From Boesenbergia rotunda (Eukaryota > Streptophyta > Magnoliopsida > Zingiberales > Zingiberaceae): DNA of 64,000 nucleotides. Made by a program: the position numbers and the translations under genes. This document shows positions 1 through 12,547 of this stretch, in pieces; position 1 is the stretch's first letter; each line of letters opens with the position of its first letter. The notes beneath the pieces are model-generated. The model was not told the DNA's origin. It worked only from the letters and a program-made list of their open reading frames with translations, and made no database searches. The stretch lies in the NCBI GenBank assembly GCA_024364735.1, contig JAGFNQ010004732.1, positions 240,299 through 304,298 of the forward strand, read 5' to 3'.

Positions 1-1044
1 GTCTAGAATGGTCCTGTGGAGCTTCAGTTTCTTCTTCTGGAGCTGAAAAATTTGAAAATGAATTTTGAGTAGGAATCTCCGGAGGGATGCTTGCTATAGG
101 TGCCCAATATTTGATGATTACTTCTTCTTCTTCTTCTATCACATTTGCAAGATTACTTGAAGAAGGGCTTGGCCATGCACTAGGGTCACCTTGAACTGAT
201 ATAAAATCAACTCCGGGGCTTTCAGAATAAAAGGAACTTGAGAATATAACTATTCTGATCTTTGGGCTTTTATCTGATTCAAATCACTAGCCACTTGTTC
301 CATTTGCCTTTCAAGGTTTTGAAGCTCTTGTTGAAACATTTGTTGAAATTGAGACTGTGGGGGCTGATCAAATGGTTGAACAGGCTGATTAAACTGCTGA
401 AAAGTTGGTTCACCACTTGGTGAAAATTGCTGAAAATTGTAGCCCTAGAATTCTTGGATCTGAGGTTGATATTGTGGTGGTGAACACTGAAGTTGAGTGG
501 GCTGGAAATTCTGGTTGCAAGGGTGAAATTGTTGTGGAAATTGAAATGGTTGTTGGAAATTCAAATTATCTTGGTACCCTTGCTGAATTCCTTGAAAAGG
601 TGCTTGATCTTGTTGATAAGGTAGCTGAAAATTGGGCTGAAATTGCTGAATTTGGGGCTGAAAATTCTGGAATAATGGCTGCCCATTCTGAAAATTCTGG
701 AAATTTGGTTGAATTGGTTGAAAATCCGGCTGAAATTGTTGGAATTGCTGTGGTTGCTCAAATTGTTGTAATGGTGGCTGAAAAAACTGATTGGGTTGCT
801 CAAAAACTGAAAATTGGGGCTGCCCATTCTGAATTTGTTGGAAATTTGAGTAGAACTGTTGGAAATCTTGCTGTTGTGGCTGGAATTGCTGGAAAGGCTA
901 AAATTGTGGCTGAGGTTACTGAATCGGCCTCTGGTAAGTAGATGACTGAGCTTTATGTTTTTGTTGATCTACCAACTCCTTACACACATTTTTTAACTCC
1001 TCCAATGCCTCTTCTATCTCTTTACAGAACTCTGATGACCACAT
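1..1044 (-). pseudogene. Gln/Phe/Pro/Asn-rich gag-like reading frame of an LTR element, partial and broken
   Basis: Read leftward from an ATG at 1044, one frame stays in register to about position 240. It starts with a short acidic/basic helical segment (MWSSEFCKEIEEALEELK) and then becomes a long low-complexity tract of Gln, Phe, Pro and Asn in FQP-, QQF- and NFQ-type units. It begins 138 bases after the tRNA-Asp primer-binding site, where a gag gene would start. In-frame TAA and TAG codons (about 917, 902, 448 and 270) sit where Gln would be expected, so CAA/CAG to TAA/TAG changes explain them. No zinc knuckle or protease is seen before the window edge. The function is unknown; gag-like by position only. 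The plus-strand open frame at 405-941 is its antisense shadow. Confidence 0.55.
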
Positions 1045-1181
1045 TTTGATCTTGCAGCTCTGTCACAAAACAAACAAGAAAAATGGCAGCAACCGTATAC
1101 AAATGATAAAGCAAAATAAAATAGAACCCAATGATATGTCCAAAAGCATACAAGCAAAAATCAAACAAGTCAACTAGTAGT

Positions 1182-1199
1182 TCCCCGGCAACGGCGCCA
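1182..1199 (-). other. Primer-binding site matching the 3' end of plant tRNA-Asp
   Basis: The plus strand reads TCCCCGGCAACGGCGCCA, which from memory is the 3' end of plant tRNA-Asp with its CCA tail. It lies six bases from the LTR end at 1206. This orients the element on the minus strand, with its internal region running left. It is too short to be a tRNA gene. Confidence 0.85.
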
Positions 1200-1205
1200 A
1201 AATTT

Positions 1206-3886
1206 TGATAGGCCCAATTTAGCTAATTAAAGTTGTCACGAAAGTGTGGGCTCATCAGATTTAAAAGTGAATGAATAACTGGAAACCCTTTTTGCAATCA
1301 AAATGTGAAAACATAGTAAAGGGGCCACAGGTCGTATTTTTCTCGGGGCTAGTTGAGGTTTGTTTGATTCGCGCTTGTATTTATGTGTCGTTTGTGTTTT
1401 CGGGTTTCAAATAGAATCTGGGTTTTGGGTTGCAATTGGAAACTAAATCGCAATGAAAAAGGAAGGAACTTAACCCAATGAACTAAACAATGAATGGCAA
1501 TCGATGAGCTTAACCACTAAATAACTTAACAACCCAATGAAACTTGACAGAATTTGGAAAACAATATGAATTCAAATTGTAAGAGTACACCACCACCTGT
1601 ATTGATCTTCAGGAATCACCTTTCAAAACCAAAGCATGCACTTGATACAAAACACCACAATGAGACAACTTGATACTCAAATGGAACAAACTCATGTGCC
1701 AAGACTGCTATTTTCGTGCCAAAGTTTATACTAATAGTTCGGAAATTCCATGACTGCAAAAAGACTGATTTCAAACATCAAAAGTACGCTATAAATTGCA
1801 TTCAACTTGGCACGAACTAATGCTGAAATTCCATTTGAAACATAGTGAAAAGGATGAAGCAACTTGACACTCAAGAAGGTGTTCATGTGCCGAGAGCTAC
1901 TGCCAAATGCAGAACTGTGACTTGGCACTTCAGAATTGAATTTGGTTGATACAACTTGGAAGACAACCCATTCGAAAAGTGCTAAACAAAAATGAGTGAA
2001 GGAAATCAGAACTTAAGCAGAATTTCAGCAGTATTGAAAACAAAGAAAAATTCAGAAATGAACGGTATGCTCAATTCAGTTCAAAAGCTGGAATTAACTG
2101 CACAAATGTAAGGTTCAGAAAAAGGCTTAGAAGATCTAAAGCTCCCTTGATGGAAACATTCAGAGGCTAATATTCAGATTTGCAGAAATGAACTAGAGTT
2201 GCAGATATAAAGTGATGCGCAGAAATTAAAGACAGGGCAAGCTTTGAAATCTTGACACGCAACAGAAAAAAAACTGAACAAACTGCAGAAATTATCACTA
2301 AACTAAGTGCAAAAACAAACTGCAGAAATTATAGCTACACTAAGTGCAGAAATGAAAGCTTACGCAATGGAATTGGTACGCAACAGGAACACCAACTGAT
2401 ACGCAAGACTTGAACAGGGCACGCAAACAATTAAACATCAAAGAAACTGAAATTGACAACACTTGTTCACTAAACAAGCTACCTACTGATTAACTTGCAA
2501 GAATTAAACCTAATTAACACTGAATCGAATTGGAAAAATAAACTACAGCAGCTGATAAGAAATTCAGAAACTGAAACTACATTCAGAAATCAAAACTTAC
2601 AGCTTAAAACAATGAAATTAACTACTGAAATCTAAACCCCAATCACTCCCTAACTATTTAACTAGAAGATTTGAACCTAAATTAAGCAGAAACTAATCAG
2701 AAACGAGACCTAGCAGCGAATACAGAAAATTCAGAAACAAAACAAGTGCAGAAATGAAGATTACAACTAAAAACTGAATTTAAACCAATTAAACTACTCC
2801 TCGATCCCTTCTTAGCTCAAGTGCTCCTTGTTCGTCACGCAAGGGTGAGCCTCGAACCCGCAAGCTCAGCAATTCAGTGGATAATCTGTCTCTGCTGCAA
2901 ATCCATTCAAATCATGCCCAAACTGAAAACAGCTACCGATTGCTTCAACCTAGCTGTGGTGGATTGCGATAAAGGTTTGGGAATGCTCCGAGCCTTCCAG
3001 GGAACCCCTCCAGCTAGCTCGGATGCAATGAAGATGGTGAACAACTGAGATTGATGCAATCAAGTGACAGAGCCACTGAAACCTCACGAAACTCTATCCT
3101 GGGCAAAATCCAATCTGGAAACTTCACAGAGCACTCTCTCCACTGACCTAACACTTGTTCTAATGAATGATCGAGGGGTCGCGTCTCTTGGATGAAGAAA
3201 ACTAGCTAAGAATTGGAGAACACGAAGAAGATGAACAGTGCGGCGGAGACGCGACGAAGGCTGAAGGCTGGAAAAATCTGATTAAATACATTAGCAATGG
3301 ACGGCTCAGATTGATCGGATGAAATCCAACGGCTGATCTTGCTTTGATTTGAGCCAAACTTTGAGGATGATGATCTGGGGTCAGGATCTGCCTCGTGATA
3401 GCTCGGATCCTCCAGATGTGCAACGGATAGTCCAGATCGAATTAGTCTTTGAATGGACGATCTAGAGCCCTCCGAGCTTGATCCAACGGTTGATTTAGCT
3501 CTGATTGAGATGAAACCTTCAGATCTTGATCATAGTGCTTGATCAACCCTAACCCTAGCTCGGATTGCTTCAGATTGTCCCGGATGGCTCAGATCTAGCC
3601 GCTTTTGAATCGGACGGCCCGGATTAATCCAAAACATGATAATTCGATCCGGTTCCACTTCCGACTCAAGTTTGACCCAGTATGCCCTAGGTCCAAGATC
3701 CTTTCATGCCTACAAAAATATATCAGAAAATTAGTGGCCAAATAATCTAAAAATGTATAAATTTGCAATTAAGTCCAAAATAAGAAGAAATCCTAAAATC
3801 TAGGGCAATTTCACAATTAAGCAATAAAAACATAAGTCAATCATGGATTTAAGCAATTAAAATAATCAACAAAATGGTATTTATCA
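1206..3886 (-). mobile_element. 5' LTR (about 2.7 kb) of a minus-strand Ty3/gypsy-like element
   Basis: The plus strand starts TGATAGGCCC and ends GGTATTTATCA, giving TGATA/TATCA inverted ends. The primer site adjoins the left edge. The last 30 bases closely resemble the right end of the LTR at 8708-11113, and both share blocks rich in AGATCTAGCC and GATCCAACGG, so they belong to one family. Their orientations relative to internal DNA show they are ends of two different elements. The partner LTR lies outside the window. The bases after the LTR, GAGTG (3887-3891), would be its target duplication. No gene is recognised inside. Confidence 0.75.
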
Positions 3887-5280
3887 GAGTGCGAGGTCGC
3901 TGAGGTTGTCTACTGAGCTGGCTCGCTCTTATCCTGCAAGACACAGACCGTTAGAACCCGCCGGGAAAGTCCCCGGCCAGGCACTCTGACGGTCAAGTCA
4001 GTACTCGACGGTGGCAAGCGAATGGAAAGCAATAGAACAGTAGGAAATGCACTATTGCACGTACCTGAGAGATGCAGAGTGAAGGTGCTTATATAGCCGG
4101 GGAACCTAACAGCTCTTGCCCCACCTGCCACCTGTCGCCATATAGTGAGGACAAGGTGATGCACGCCCAGAGGTGACAGGATAAAGTAGTGCATACTGTG
4201 TTAAGGAAAGGGGCACTGTCAACTTAATGGTTGGTGTCTTTTGGCACCGCTCGGCCTGACACCAGTGTAGGTGGTCGTAGTACGGGGGGTCAAGGTACGG
4301 CAGGAAGATCAAGCCATCAGCAAGATATTCTTTGCTAGGACTAGAGTGACCCCAGTCCTGTGCCGACCCCGTACTACTTCTGGGAGCCTGGTGTCAGGAA
4401 GTGGTTGTTTTGTCTGCTAGGGTCAACTGAGGACCTTTAGAAGGAGAGCGCCGACTGGGGGCGTTGAGCAACGCGGCCTACTGAGGGCTGGTGATGAAGG
4501 TGCTGACTGGGGCACTGAATAATGTGGCTGACTGAGGGCCGGTGATGAAGGTGATGACTGGGGCACTGAATAATGCGGCCGACTGAGGGCCGGTGATGAA
4601 GGTACCGCCTGGGGCACTGAGTAACGATATACCGAGTAGCGCCCGCTCTGGCTCGGGCTTACCCCCGGAGCGGGGTCCGCCACGCGTCGGCGGGGAGCTA
4701 AACCTAGAGGGGTATTGGAGCATGAGCATCTAAGCCCCAGTCAGACCGATCTTGAGGAGCGTGGGTCACCATGCGCCCTATCAGGGGCCTTGATCCAAGT
4801 GACGCCTATCCGACGGGCCTCTCCAGCCCATTAACTATTTTCCTTCTGACTAGGTGCCAAACTGTCAGGCCAGCCTACACACAAGCTGGCTCGGGATCAT
4901 AAGCATCCCCCTCAAGTCTAGTCGAAGGAGGCGCACAGTCCGACTGACTGGATCCTGACTCTAGCTCGAGCCTGGCGCACCCGAGTGATCAGGTTTTGCG
5001 GCCAGCCTCGCACAGAGAAATCATCTACTAGGAAACCTGTCTCTTCAAAACCTTCTGAAATCATGGCGTATCTTCTCTTTAATTGCCGCCTTAATGACCC
5101 AGGACTCGCGTTCCCAAGCCATTTGCGCCCGCGTAATGAGGGATATGCCATCCCTCTTCGCGAATGCTCGACCCACATGTGTGGCCGACCATCTTAAAAA
5201 CTATCCGAGCTCGATCAGACGGTTTCAGAACAGTCACACGCTTCTCCCGGTTCCCCATCGGACGACTGGCGTCCTTCTTC
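3887..5280. repeat. LTR-like regulatory region upstream of the gypsy-type gag gene
   Basis: No protein gene is recognised. The minus strand carries a good TATA box (TATATAAG, 4089-4096), followed about 120-150 bases further on by a tract ending in TTGCAG, like a promoter, leader and splice acceptor reading left into 3887. At about 4445-4640 there are four degenerate copies of a 51-bp unit built around GGCACTGAATAATG and GGTGATGAAGGT. The short ORFs over it are repeat-derived. It probably belongs to a gypsy-type LTR/leader, but its ends are not resolved. Confidence 0.4.
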
Positions 5281-5286
5281 TATCCC

Positions 5287-5294
5287 TATAAATA
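5287..5294 (+). promoter_or_regulatory. TATA box of the gag gene
   Basis: TATAAATA in the context CCCTATAAATAGGC lies about 155 bases upstream of the ATG at 5449, with a pyrimidine-rich leader between. The spacing and context are typical of a plant class II promoter. Confidence 0.6.
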
Positions 5295-5448
5295 GGCTTC
5301 TCGTATAGTCGTTCTTCTTGCGGCGTCTTAACTTCGACATCGTTCTCCGCCGCTTCTAGCATTGCTAGGGTTTCGACAGCTTTTCCTCTCCAACTTCCTT
5401 CTCCGGCGATTCTTTCCCTCGATCAGTTTCCTCTTTCTTTCTCATCCG

Positions 5449-8400
5449 ATGGCTTCCCCTTCTTCATCCTCTTCCCCTTCTCCACCATGGTATTCGGCCA
5501 TGATATCTGATCTTACCGTGCACGACCTGGAGCAAATCCTGTCAGACTTCTTAATCCCTTCCGACCACCAACTGCGCCTGCCGAAATCGACTGATCGACC
5601 CAACTCTGCCCCGTTGGGCTATCTTACTTTATCTCGAGATCACCTACAGGCCGGTCTACGCTTTCCCATTCATCCTTTCAACTCCGCTATCTACGAATAC
5701 TTTCAAATTCCTATACCCTAACTGGCTCCGAATGCCATACGCCTTATGTGCGGCTCGGTAATCATTTTTGCCTTATAGATTCCCCTACAGCCCGAGCAAT
5801 TCCATTACTTTTTCTACCCCAAACAGCAAGAATTGGGCGACTTCTTCTTCTAGACCCTAGCCAAAGCTTCTTTCCTCTTGAACCTTCCCTCTTCCAACAA
5901 GGGATGGAAGGAGCGCTACTTTTTCATTAAGCCCACCTCGGCCCCGAGCTGGCCTATGACCTGGGTCGAGGAGCTTCCTACCCCCGATCCCCTCCCCAAA
6001 AACTATCGCTCCTCCGCGGCCTATCAGTCCGCCATGACTGAGCTAGAAGGTAGGCACTTTCATGGAGGGCACCTGCTGAAGGAGGAGATTCTTTCCACTT
6101 TCGGTCTCAGCCCCATGTCGACCCCCTCGTTGTCCATAGTCGGTAAGCATCATGATATCCTCCTTGCACACTCTTCAATTCTGACTGAGCTCAGGCTACT
6201 CTTGAAGTTCCTATGATGCGGTCCGCATCCCTGAAGGAAGGCTTCAGACTAGATGAGACCGAGCTGCAGGCCCGGGTTGCTGTCGAGCTGGCGACAAGGG
6301 GAGGTTGTTGGATCGAGAAAAAGATAGAGGGGGTGGGGGGGTGAATATCGTTTAACTTTTTCGGATAAGAATAAGAGAAAATACTCAGCGGAAAGAAAAT
6401 AAGTGCACACGAACACAAGCCGATTTTTTACTTGGTTCGGAGTCGCGGTCGGCTCCTACTCCAAGGCCCACGATCCTTGACCGTTTACTTTGGGCAATAC
6501 TATAATATCGCAAAAAGGATTTACAATTTAAGTATAACAATATTTCAGGAAATTAAGAATGCTACACTTTTCGTTACCGACGCCCGATGTGTATCGTACT
6601 TCGGAGGGTCGTCGTCGGCGTTGGGATCTTGAAGTTGGAGTTTGCCGGGGCGTAGCACTTGAACGAAGAGCTTTGGAGTGTTGGAAAAAGTGTTATTGAA
6701 GCCTTGGGGGTCGAGCCCCTTTTATAGTGTTCCTGGGGGCGCCTGATTCGCTGGGGGCGCCTGACACGTGCCTTCAGATCGGAGAACCTTCATCCGAAGC
6801 TTGGTCAGCGCTTATCCCCTCTGAATCGGCCCCTGGTCAGACTGGGGCGCCCGGGACCTCCTGGGCGCCTAGCTTGACTTGGTCTGCTGGCTTCGTGGCT
6901 GATTTTCTTCGATTACCTCTTTGGCTTTGACCTTGGGCGCCCGGGACCTCCTAGGCGCCTAGCCTAGGGTGATTTCGAAGCGGTCTTGCTTAATTGTTAT
7001 TTTGCCTTTTACCTTGGGCGCCCGGGACCTCCTAGGTGTCTAGCCCAGTTGCTTGCCCCCTTCCTTTGGGGTGTTCTGAGCTGCAGAAACACACTCCTTC
7101 GGTCCCTGCAATCAAGGTTAGTTCCAACACAGAAAAAGCAAAGGTGTTAGTCATTATTTACAGTCGTAGCTATCTTGGTTCTGACTTCGGATCTCCCAAA
7201 TGGAACCCTAGGTCGAACCGATGCCTACTGTTCCCTCGACGGGGAACGCGTCCTCACCTACTCCTCTCAGGAGAGTTTACCTTTTGCTGACCGGCTCCTC
7301 AAGTTGGACTTTTGCCCGATCCACCTAACCAGGTCTTCGTGGCCAACTTCCAGTCAGGTCTTCAGTGCCTAGCCCCTTGCCAGGACTTCATGCCCAGTCC
7401 TCGACCAGGACTTCTTTGCCCGACTTCTGGTCAGGTCTTCTTGCCCAATCCTTGACCAGGACTTCTTTGCCCAGCCCTTTGCCAGGACTTCTTGCCTAGT
7501 GTACCTAGGTCTTCTTCCTGCACACATGAGTAACATCGTTAGAGCACAAATGATACTTAACTTTGAATCCTTTACCAATATCAAAACAAGGTTCGATATG
7601 GTGCTTCCTGCACCAATAGAGGTGCCTCAGCGAAGGATGCCTCGGCGAACCCGACTCCGACCGCCCCGGAGTCAGTGCCCACCGCTTCTGAGACAGCGCC
7701 ACCCACAACCGCTGAGCAACGTACTCCTTCAAAACGCCGATGAGCATCCTCCCCGACAGGGGGCTCATCTCATCCTTCCTCTAGCAAACGCCTGGAGAAG
7801 AAGAAGAAAAAGAAGAGAACGACTCCAGACTCGAGAGCTTCCCCTACTTCCACCGCCATTGTTCCCGTGGTGACCCCTACTGCCAATCCTTCCGCCATTG
7901 CGCATGCTGCCAACTCCGTTATCGATTCGCCCGCAGCTACACACACTGCCGACTTCCCCGTTTCCTCTGACGCTTCTGGCCGGTCGCTGCCCGAGGGAGA
8001 GGAAAACCCGCCTACTAGAACACTAGTCGACCGTCCCATGACGCACCTTCTGGTGCCCACCAGATCCGATTGCCATCTGGGAATGCTATCTGGATGTATG
8101 GGTCGGTGGTCGACCGCTATGCCCAAGGACTCGAGGAGTCCCACTTTCGGGGGGCGCGGAGTAATGCTGACGTCTTCTTTCTTAAAGCCACCCAGGAATG
8201 CACGGGTCAGATCCCTTTCCTCGCCGAGTACTCCCTCTCCCTTCTTTACAATTTATGTTCCTGTCGCAGTTCTTGGGGTCGTGCCAAGGCTTTTCCATGG
8301 CTCTCCTGACCCACTTCTCGGCTCGGGAAGCAGTCGAGAGGAAGGTGAAACATCTGGAGACCCAGCTGAAGCATACCCAGCTCGTCTCGGACGAGCCCAC

Positions 8401-8707
8401 TTTAACGACTTGCGAGCTGAGGTCAAAGCCCTTCAGGGCCGACTGGCTCTCTCCGAAGAGCAGCTGGAGGCTACCCACGGCCAGGTTGAGACATCAAACA
8501 TGGCTGTATCTCAGATGAATACCAGGAACTCAACCCTGAAGCATAACGAGCGAAAAGCTTGGGCCCTTCAAGTGAAGACCCAGGATAAACTGGCTCAGGA
8601 GGAGGCTCAACTACATGAGGCATCCGCCACTGCTAATTTGCTCAAGGCCCAACTGGAAACCAAGGGCGCAGAGGCCTCTGCCCAGGCAGAGAGGATAGTC
8701 GAGTTAT
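5449..8707 (+). pseudogene. Gypsy-type gag gene (putative gypsy-type transposon domain, PF04195-like), broken and split
   Basis: The ATG at 5449 opens MASPSSSSSPSPPWYS and leads into a segment typical of the plant 'putative gypsy type transposon' family: GLRFPIHPFNSAIYEYF, then LAPNAIRLMCGSV, then SNKGWKERYFFIK followed by WPMTW. A TAA at 5719-5721 sits where Gln precedes LAPN in relatives, and more stops and frame changes follow. A solo LTR interrupts it at 6306-7618. The rest resumes as a Pro/Arg-rich stretch and ends as a charged coiled coil (about 8380-8705, with LRAEVKALQGRLALSEEQLE) that the LTR at 8708 truncates. The family is found in nucleocapsid-like proteins of plant LTR elements. 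No reverse transcriptase is present here. Confidence 0.65.
6306..7618 (-). mobile_element. Solo LTR inserted in the gag gene
   Basis: It starts TGTTGGATCG and ends GCACCAATA, the last bases probably a mutated CCAACA. It is flanked by perfect 5-bp duplications GAGGT (6301-6305 and 7619-7623). The AGAGGGGGTG...GTGAAT block near its left end is shared with the other LTRs in this window. In the plus-strand element at 23297 the complement of that block lies near the 3' end, so this copy reads on the minus strand. It contains GGGCGCCCGGGACCTCC repeats around 6850-7040. The ORFs within it are not genes. Confidence 0.8.
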
Positions 8708-11113
8708 TGATAACCGCTTTTATCGTGTTACGGTTTTAAATACAATTTAAGTATCGAATTCCTCTAAACTAATGTAGCATAGAGTAACTCGAGTCGTCTC
8801 CCAACGAATGTAGTTGATGCATGATAATTCTCATGATCGTATTTTATTGCTTTTGGGTTTTGGATATGAACTGGGTTTTGGGTTTGAACGTTAATACTAC
8901 GAAATGAGTAGCAGAGCAAGTATGAAATCTAGTCTAATTAAGGAAGGACAGTGCAGGTAATGAAATCTAATTTAACCTGACTACAATTGCGGTGAAGAAA
9001 AAAAACAATATGAAAGAAGCATTCAAGAAACAAAGCATCAATGAAATCTAGACATGGAGCAAATCCTACAGCATTAAAGAAATCTAATCTCCTAACTTAA
9101 TTGCATTAAACTGAAGATATGAAACCTAAAGCATTGGAAAGAGCAACACAAAACAAGAATTGAGCAACTAAGAAACATCACAATGGAAAGTACTATTCTA
9201 AGAGGCATTTAACCAAACACAAGTTGAGCATGTATTAAAATGACAAAGGAACGTGCCATTTGAATTGGGGAAGTTCATCAAATACAAACATTCAACAACT
9301 ATCACAAACATTCAACAATTAACACGAAAAAAAACTCAAAGAACAACACAATTAAACCACCCATTAATCCAATTGATGAACTGCTGCAACACTTCTGTGA
9401 AAGAAATGAACTGTCGAAGGGAATTAATTAGAAGAGCTGCTGAAATGAGACTGATGAAGAATTGATCTAAAGAAAAGCTGCTGTGAATTAAGAAGATCGA
9501 ATTGCTGGGAATTGAAACTGCTGTGAAGTGGAAATGGTGCTGCCGAATGCGAAGTGGTAGCTGAGCAAAGCTATGAAGTAGCTGCTGGGATCTGATGAAG
9601 GTTGAATGAGATTGTTGTGAAGATGAAACTACTGCTCGAACTGTGAAGAAGAACTTTGGAAACTGCTGTGAAGAACTCGAATTGCTGGGAAGGAACTCTA
9701 CTGGCTACGGGATATGAAAAACTGAATTGCAATGAAGGAACTCTACCGGCAGTGATGAAGATGGAGGGAAGTCAACTAGGGTTCGGAACCCCTGGGCCCT
9801 TGCTGTGGTCGGCGTCGAGATGCGAAGGAACTCCGGCCGGCTAGGGTTGGAACCCCTAACCCTAGCTTGCAGCGGCGATGAAGTGGTGGAGACGCCGGTG
9901 GAGGTGGAGGTGGATGAAGTCGGGAACCCCTCGACTTACGATCGATCGAAGCTCCGGCCGGCTAGGGTTGGAACCCCTAACCCTAGCTTGCGGCGACGAT
10001 GAAGATGGTGGAGAAGAAGAATCGCCGCGAGCGTTGCGTGTGGAGTCGATGATCTGAATCGAGGCTTCCCCTTCGGTTTTTCTCCCTCTGGCTGCGCGCG
10101 GGTTCGGTCAGCCTCAGCCCTAGCTCTGGGTTCGATCAGCCAAGCCATTGGACTCACTCAACCTCAGCCCAGCAATCCGGTTCAATCAATCCAATTGAGT
10201 TCAGCAGTTGTTTCAGCTTCAATGGTTCGGTTCAGTCAAGCCAAGCCAATTGAGTTCAACCAACCCAGCCAGCAGTTGGGGCAGTCCTATTGAGTTCAAT
10301 CAGACTCAGCATTTGGATTCGATCAGCCTCAACACTTGGGTTCAGTCCTAGCTTGTGTTCGGTCAAACCTTGGGTTCAATCAGCCAAGCCAGAGCAGTTG
10401 GGTTCAATCAGCCAAGCCAGAGCAGTTGGGTTCAATCAATAGTTGGGTTCAATTAGCCTTGGTTCAGCCAGCCCAAACCACAGTTAACCCAGCTCAGCCC
10501 AGAACTCACAGCTCATTAGTAACGGACGACTGAGATCGATTCGGTTTCATCCAACGGTCGGATCTCTTTCGATCTGCACCAAACTTCACATATCCCAATC
10601 AATGGTCCTGATCTACCTGTCCCCAGCTCGGATTAACTAGATCAGTGGTGGATGGTCCAGATCTTCCCTTTTCTTGAATGGATGGTCTAGAACATCTTGA
10701 GCTCGATCCAACGGTCAGATCACTTCTGATTTGGCTGAAATTTTCAGATCATGATCTCTGGTCATGATTGATTCTATCTTGAACTCGGATCGACCAGAAG
10801 TTGACCGATGGCTCAGATCTAGCCGTTCTCTGGAATGGACGACTCCTAATAATCCGATGCTTGATCCCTTTAATCTGGATCCAATGCTGACTCAAGTCTG
10901 ACCTGATTTGATCTAGGTCCATGATCAATTGAAGCCTACAAAATGATATTCAAATTTAGTGCCAAAAATATCCCAAATATACAAAGATTAGAATTAAAAG
11001 CCAAAATGAAGGGAATACATGAAACCTAATACAATTGCAAACTAAAGCATATAAAATGTGGATCAAACATGGATTTTAGAGCCTAGAATAATCAACAAAA
11101 ATGGTAGTTATCA
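8708..11113 (-). mobile_element. 3' LTR (2.4 kb) of a second minus-strand gypsy-like element
   Basis: The ends are TGATAACC (8708) and GTAGTTATCA (11113). On the minus strand it is preceded by a purine tract (AAGTGTGGGGGAGT, 11113-11126), the polypurine tract that marks a 3' LTR. The interior includes an AT-rich segment, a GC-rich segment around 9780-10000 and many CAATCAGCCAAGCCAG-like units at 10140-10500. It inserted into the coiled-coil part of the gag gene at 5449-8707. The rest of the element, to the right, is missing beyond about 11228. Confidence 0.75.
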
Positions 11114-11228
11114 ACTCCCCCACACTTATTCTTGGGCGTCTCACACAAGTAAACAAAACTAAAAAAAACAACATATCTTCCAAACATTACATCCCCTATC
11201 AATACTTTAAGAAATAATAAAAGAAAGG
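11114..11228 (-). mobile_element. Remnant of internal region next to the 3' LTR
   Basis: About 115 bases of A-rich DNA follow the polypurine tract and stop at the MULE end. The sequence beyond the other MULE end (19089 onward) does not look like a continuation of an LTR element. Confidence 0.5.
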
Positions 11229-11775
11229 AGTAATGATACTCTGGGCGAAATTTGATCACGAAAGTGAACACGAAACAGTCAGCATGCTGACGTGGGAAAA
11301 AAACAAAAACGCAAGGCTGGCAGCGAAATTTTGGTCAAAAGCAGCGCCCGCCCTCTTCTCGCTCGCTACTCCTCACGAAAGCCGCGCGAACCCTAGTTTT
11401 TCGCCGCAGACCGCCGACTCTTCCTCCCTCGCGCTCCAACGGTCTGCGCGAAGCTCCTCCACGGTGGTCTGCGCGAAGATCCTCCACGCCGAGCCTCTGT
11501 CGCCCCCACGGTCTGCGCGACTCTTCCCCCCTCGCGCTCCAACGGTCTGCGCGAACCCTAGTTTTTCTTCCTCGACGCCGACTCTTCCTCCCTCGCCCTC
11601 CAACGGTCTGCGCGAAGCTCCTCCACGGCGGTCTACGCGAAGATCCTCCACGCCGAGCCTCTGTCGCCCCCGACCCCAGCCCTACTCCGCGAGAAAGCGA
11701 CGCGCCTGGGCGAAGCTCCTCCACGGCACGCCCTCCTTCCTTCTGGCTCACCGAACTCTCCAAAGGTCTGCGCGA
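11229..11775 (+). repeat. MULE 1 left terminal inverted repeat
   Basis: It pairs with 18541-19088. The outer 110 bases are nearly identical on both sides. The inner part is GC-rich and made of repeated GGTCTGCGCGAA, GCTCCTCCACGG and CTCTGTCGCCCCC units. Long ORFs on both strands here mirror those in the right repeat and are composition artefacts. Confidence 0.85.
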
Positions 11776-12439
11776 ACTCTCCAAAAGTCTGCGCACTCCG
11801 AACTAAGTTTACATTAATGATATGGCATGGTTACTGAAACTCCATATATGCCTCAAGTAAAAAGGAGTACCTGCAGTCAATTTGAGCTTAGGTTGAAAGA
11901 TTTGGGTTAAAGGTTGATCATGTATTGTAGTGTTGTGATCGGTTGTATTTTCATTTATTGGAATAATTTTAGAATATATAAAATTACTATTGCGAGTGAA
12001 ATCTCTAACCCTTGATGTTAGATCTAGTGTGGGAGCTTTTTGTTGTCAATCTCTTTCAGTCACTGGGTAACACATTTGCAAACTCCATCTGTGAAAAAAC
12101 TTTACCTCCAGCAAGTAATGGCAATTTGGAGGATGTCTCTAGGTAATGATAATGAAGTCCTGGATTGCAAGTTTTTTTTCCCCTGCAGTTTTGGTTGTTA
12201 TTAACATTTTTTATTTTTATTTTTATTTTTTTTTGCTTAACAAGAATCAAGAGCATTCCTCAATGAACAAGCCTAAACATTCAGATCCAATTACAGTGAA
12301 GGAAAAGTTCATTCAGGCAAAGGTGTTAATTCTATTATTTTTGCACACGTTTATGGATACATCAACTGGAGGAAGGCTTTGTGCTTTATCTTTTTGCACA
12401 TGCTTAGGAAACATTTTTCTACATGATCTTGTTTGCATT

Positions 12440-12547
12440 CCTCACCGAACTCTTCCCTTCTGGCTCACCGAACTATCTGAATTGTTCTTTCTGAATTATG
12501 TTTGCCAATAATTATTTTGTTTGCATTTAGGTTGTAAAATTGGAGTG
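12440..12547 (+). repeat. Inverted copy of the transposase 5' flank joined to a TIR fragment
   Basis: About 70 bases (12477-12547, from CTATCTGAATTG to GTTGTAAAATTGG) are repeated in inverse orientation at about 17793-17863. That second site is the presumed splice acceptor and exon start of the transposase. Immediately left is a short fragment resembling the inner end of the terminal repeat (TTCTGGCTCACCGAAC). No gene is recognised at 11776-12850 apart from this; it is AT-rich. Confidence 0.7.

Noticed and set aside
405..941. 178-residue plus-strand ORF rich in Glu, Asn and Val
   Set aside because: It is antisense to the Gln-rich frame; CAA/CAG-rich DNA gives few stops on the other strand.
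1182..1199. tRNA-Asp gene
   Set aside because: Only the last 18 bases match; the rest of a tRNA is absent and the position next to an LTR identifies a primer site.
11233..11817. Long ORFs on both strands (also 18543-19083)
   Set aside because: They lie in the GC-rich inverted repeats of MULE 1, are mirrored in both arms and consist of repeated Arg/Ser/Pro-type peptide units.
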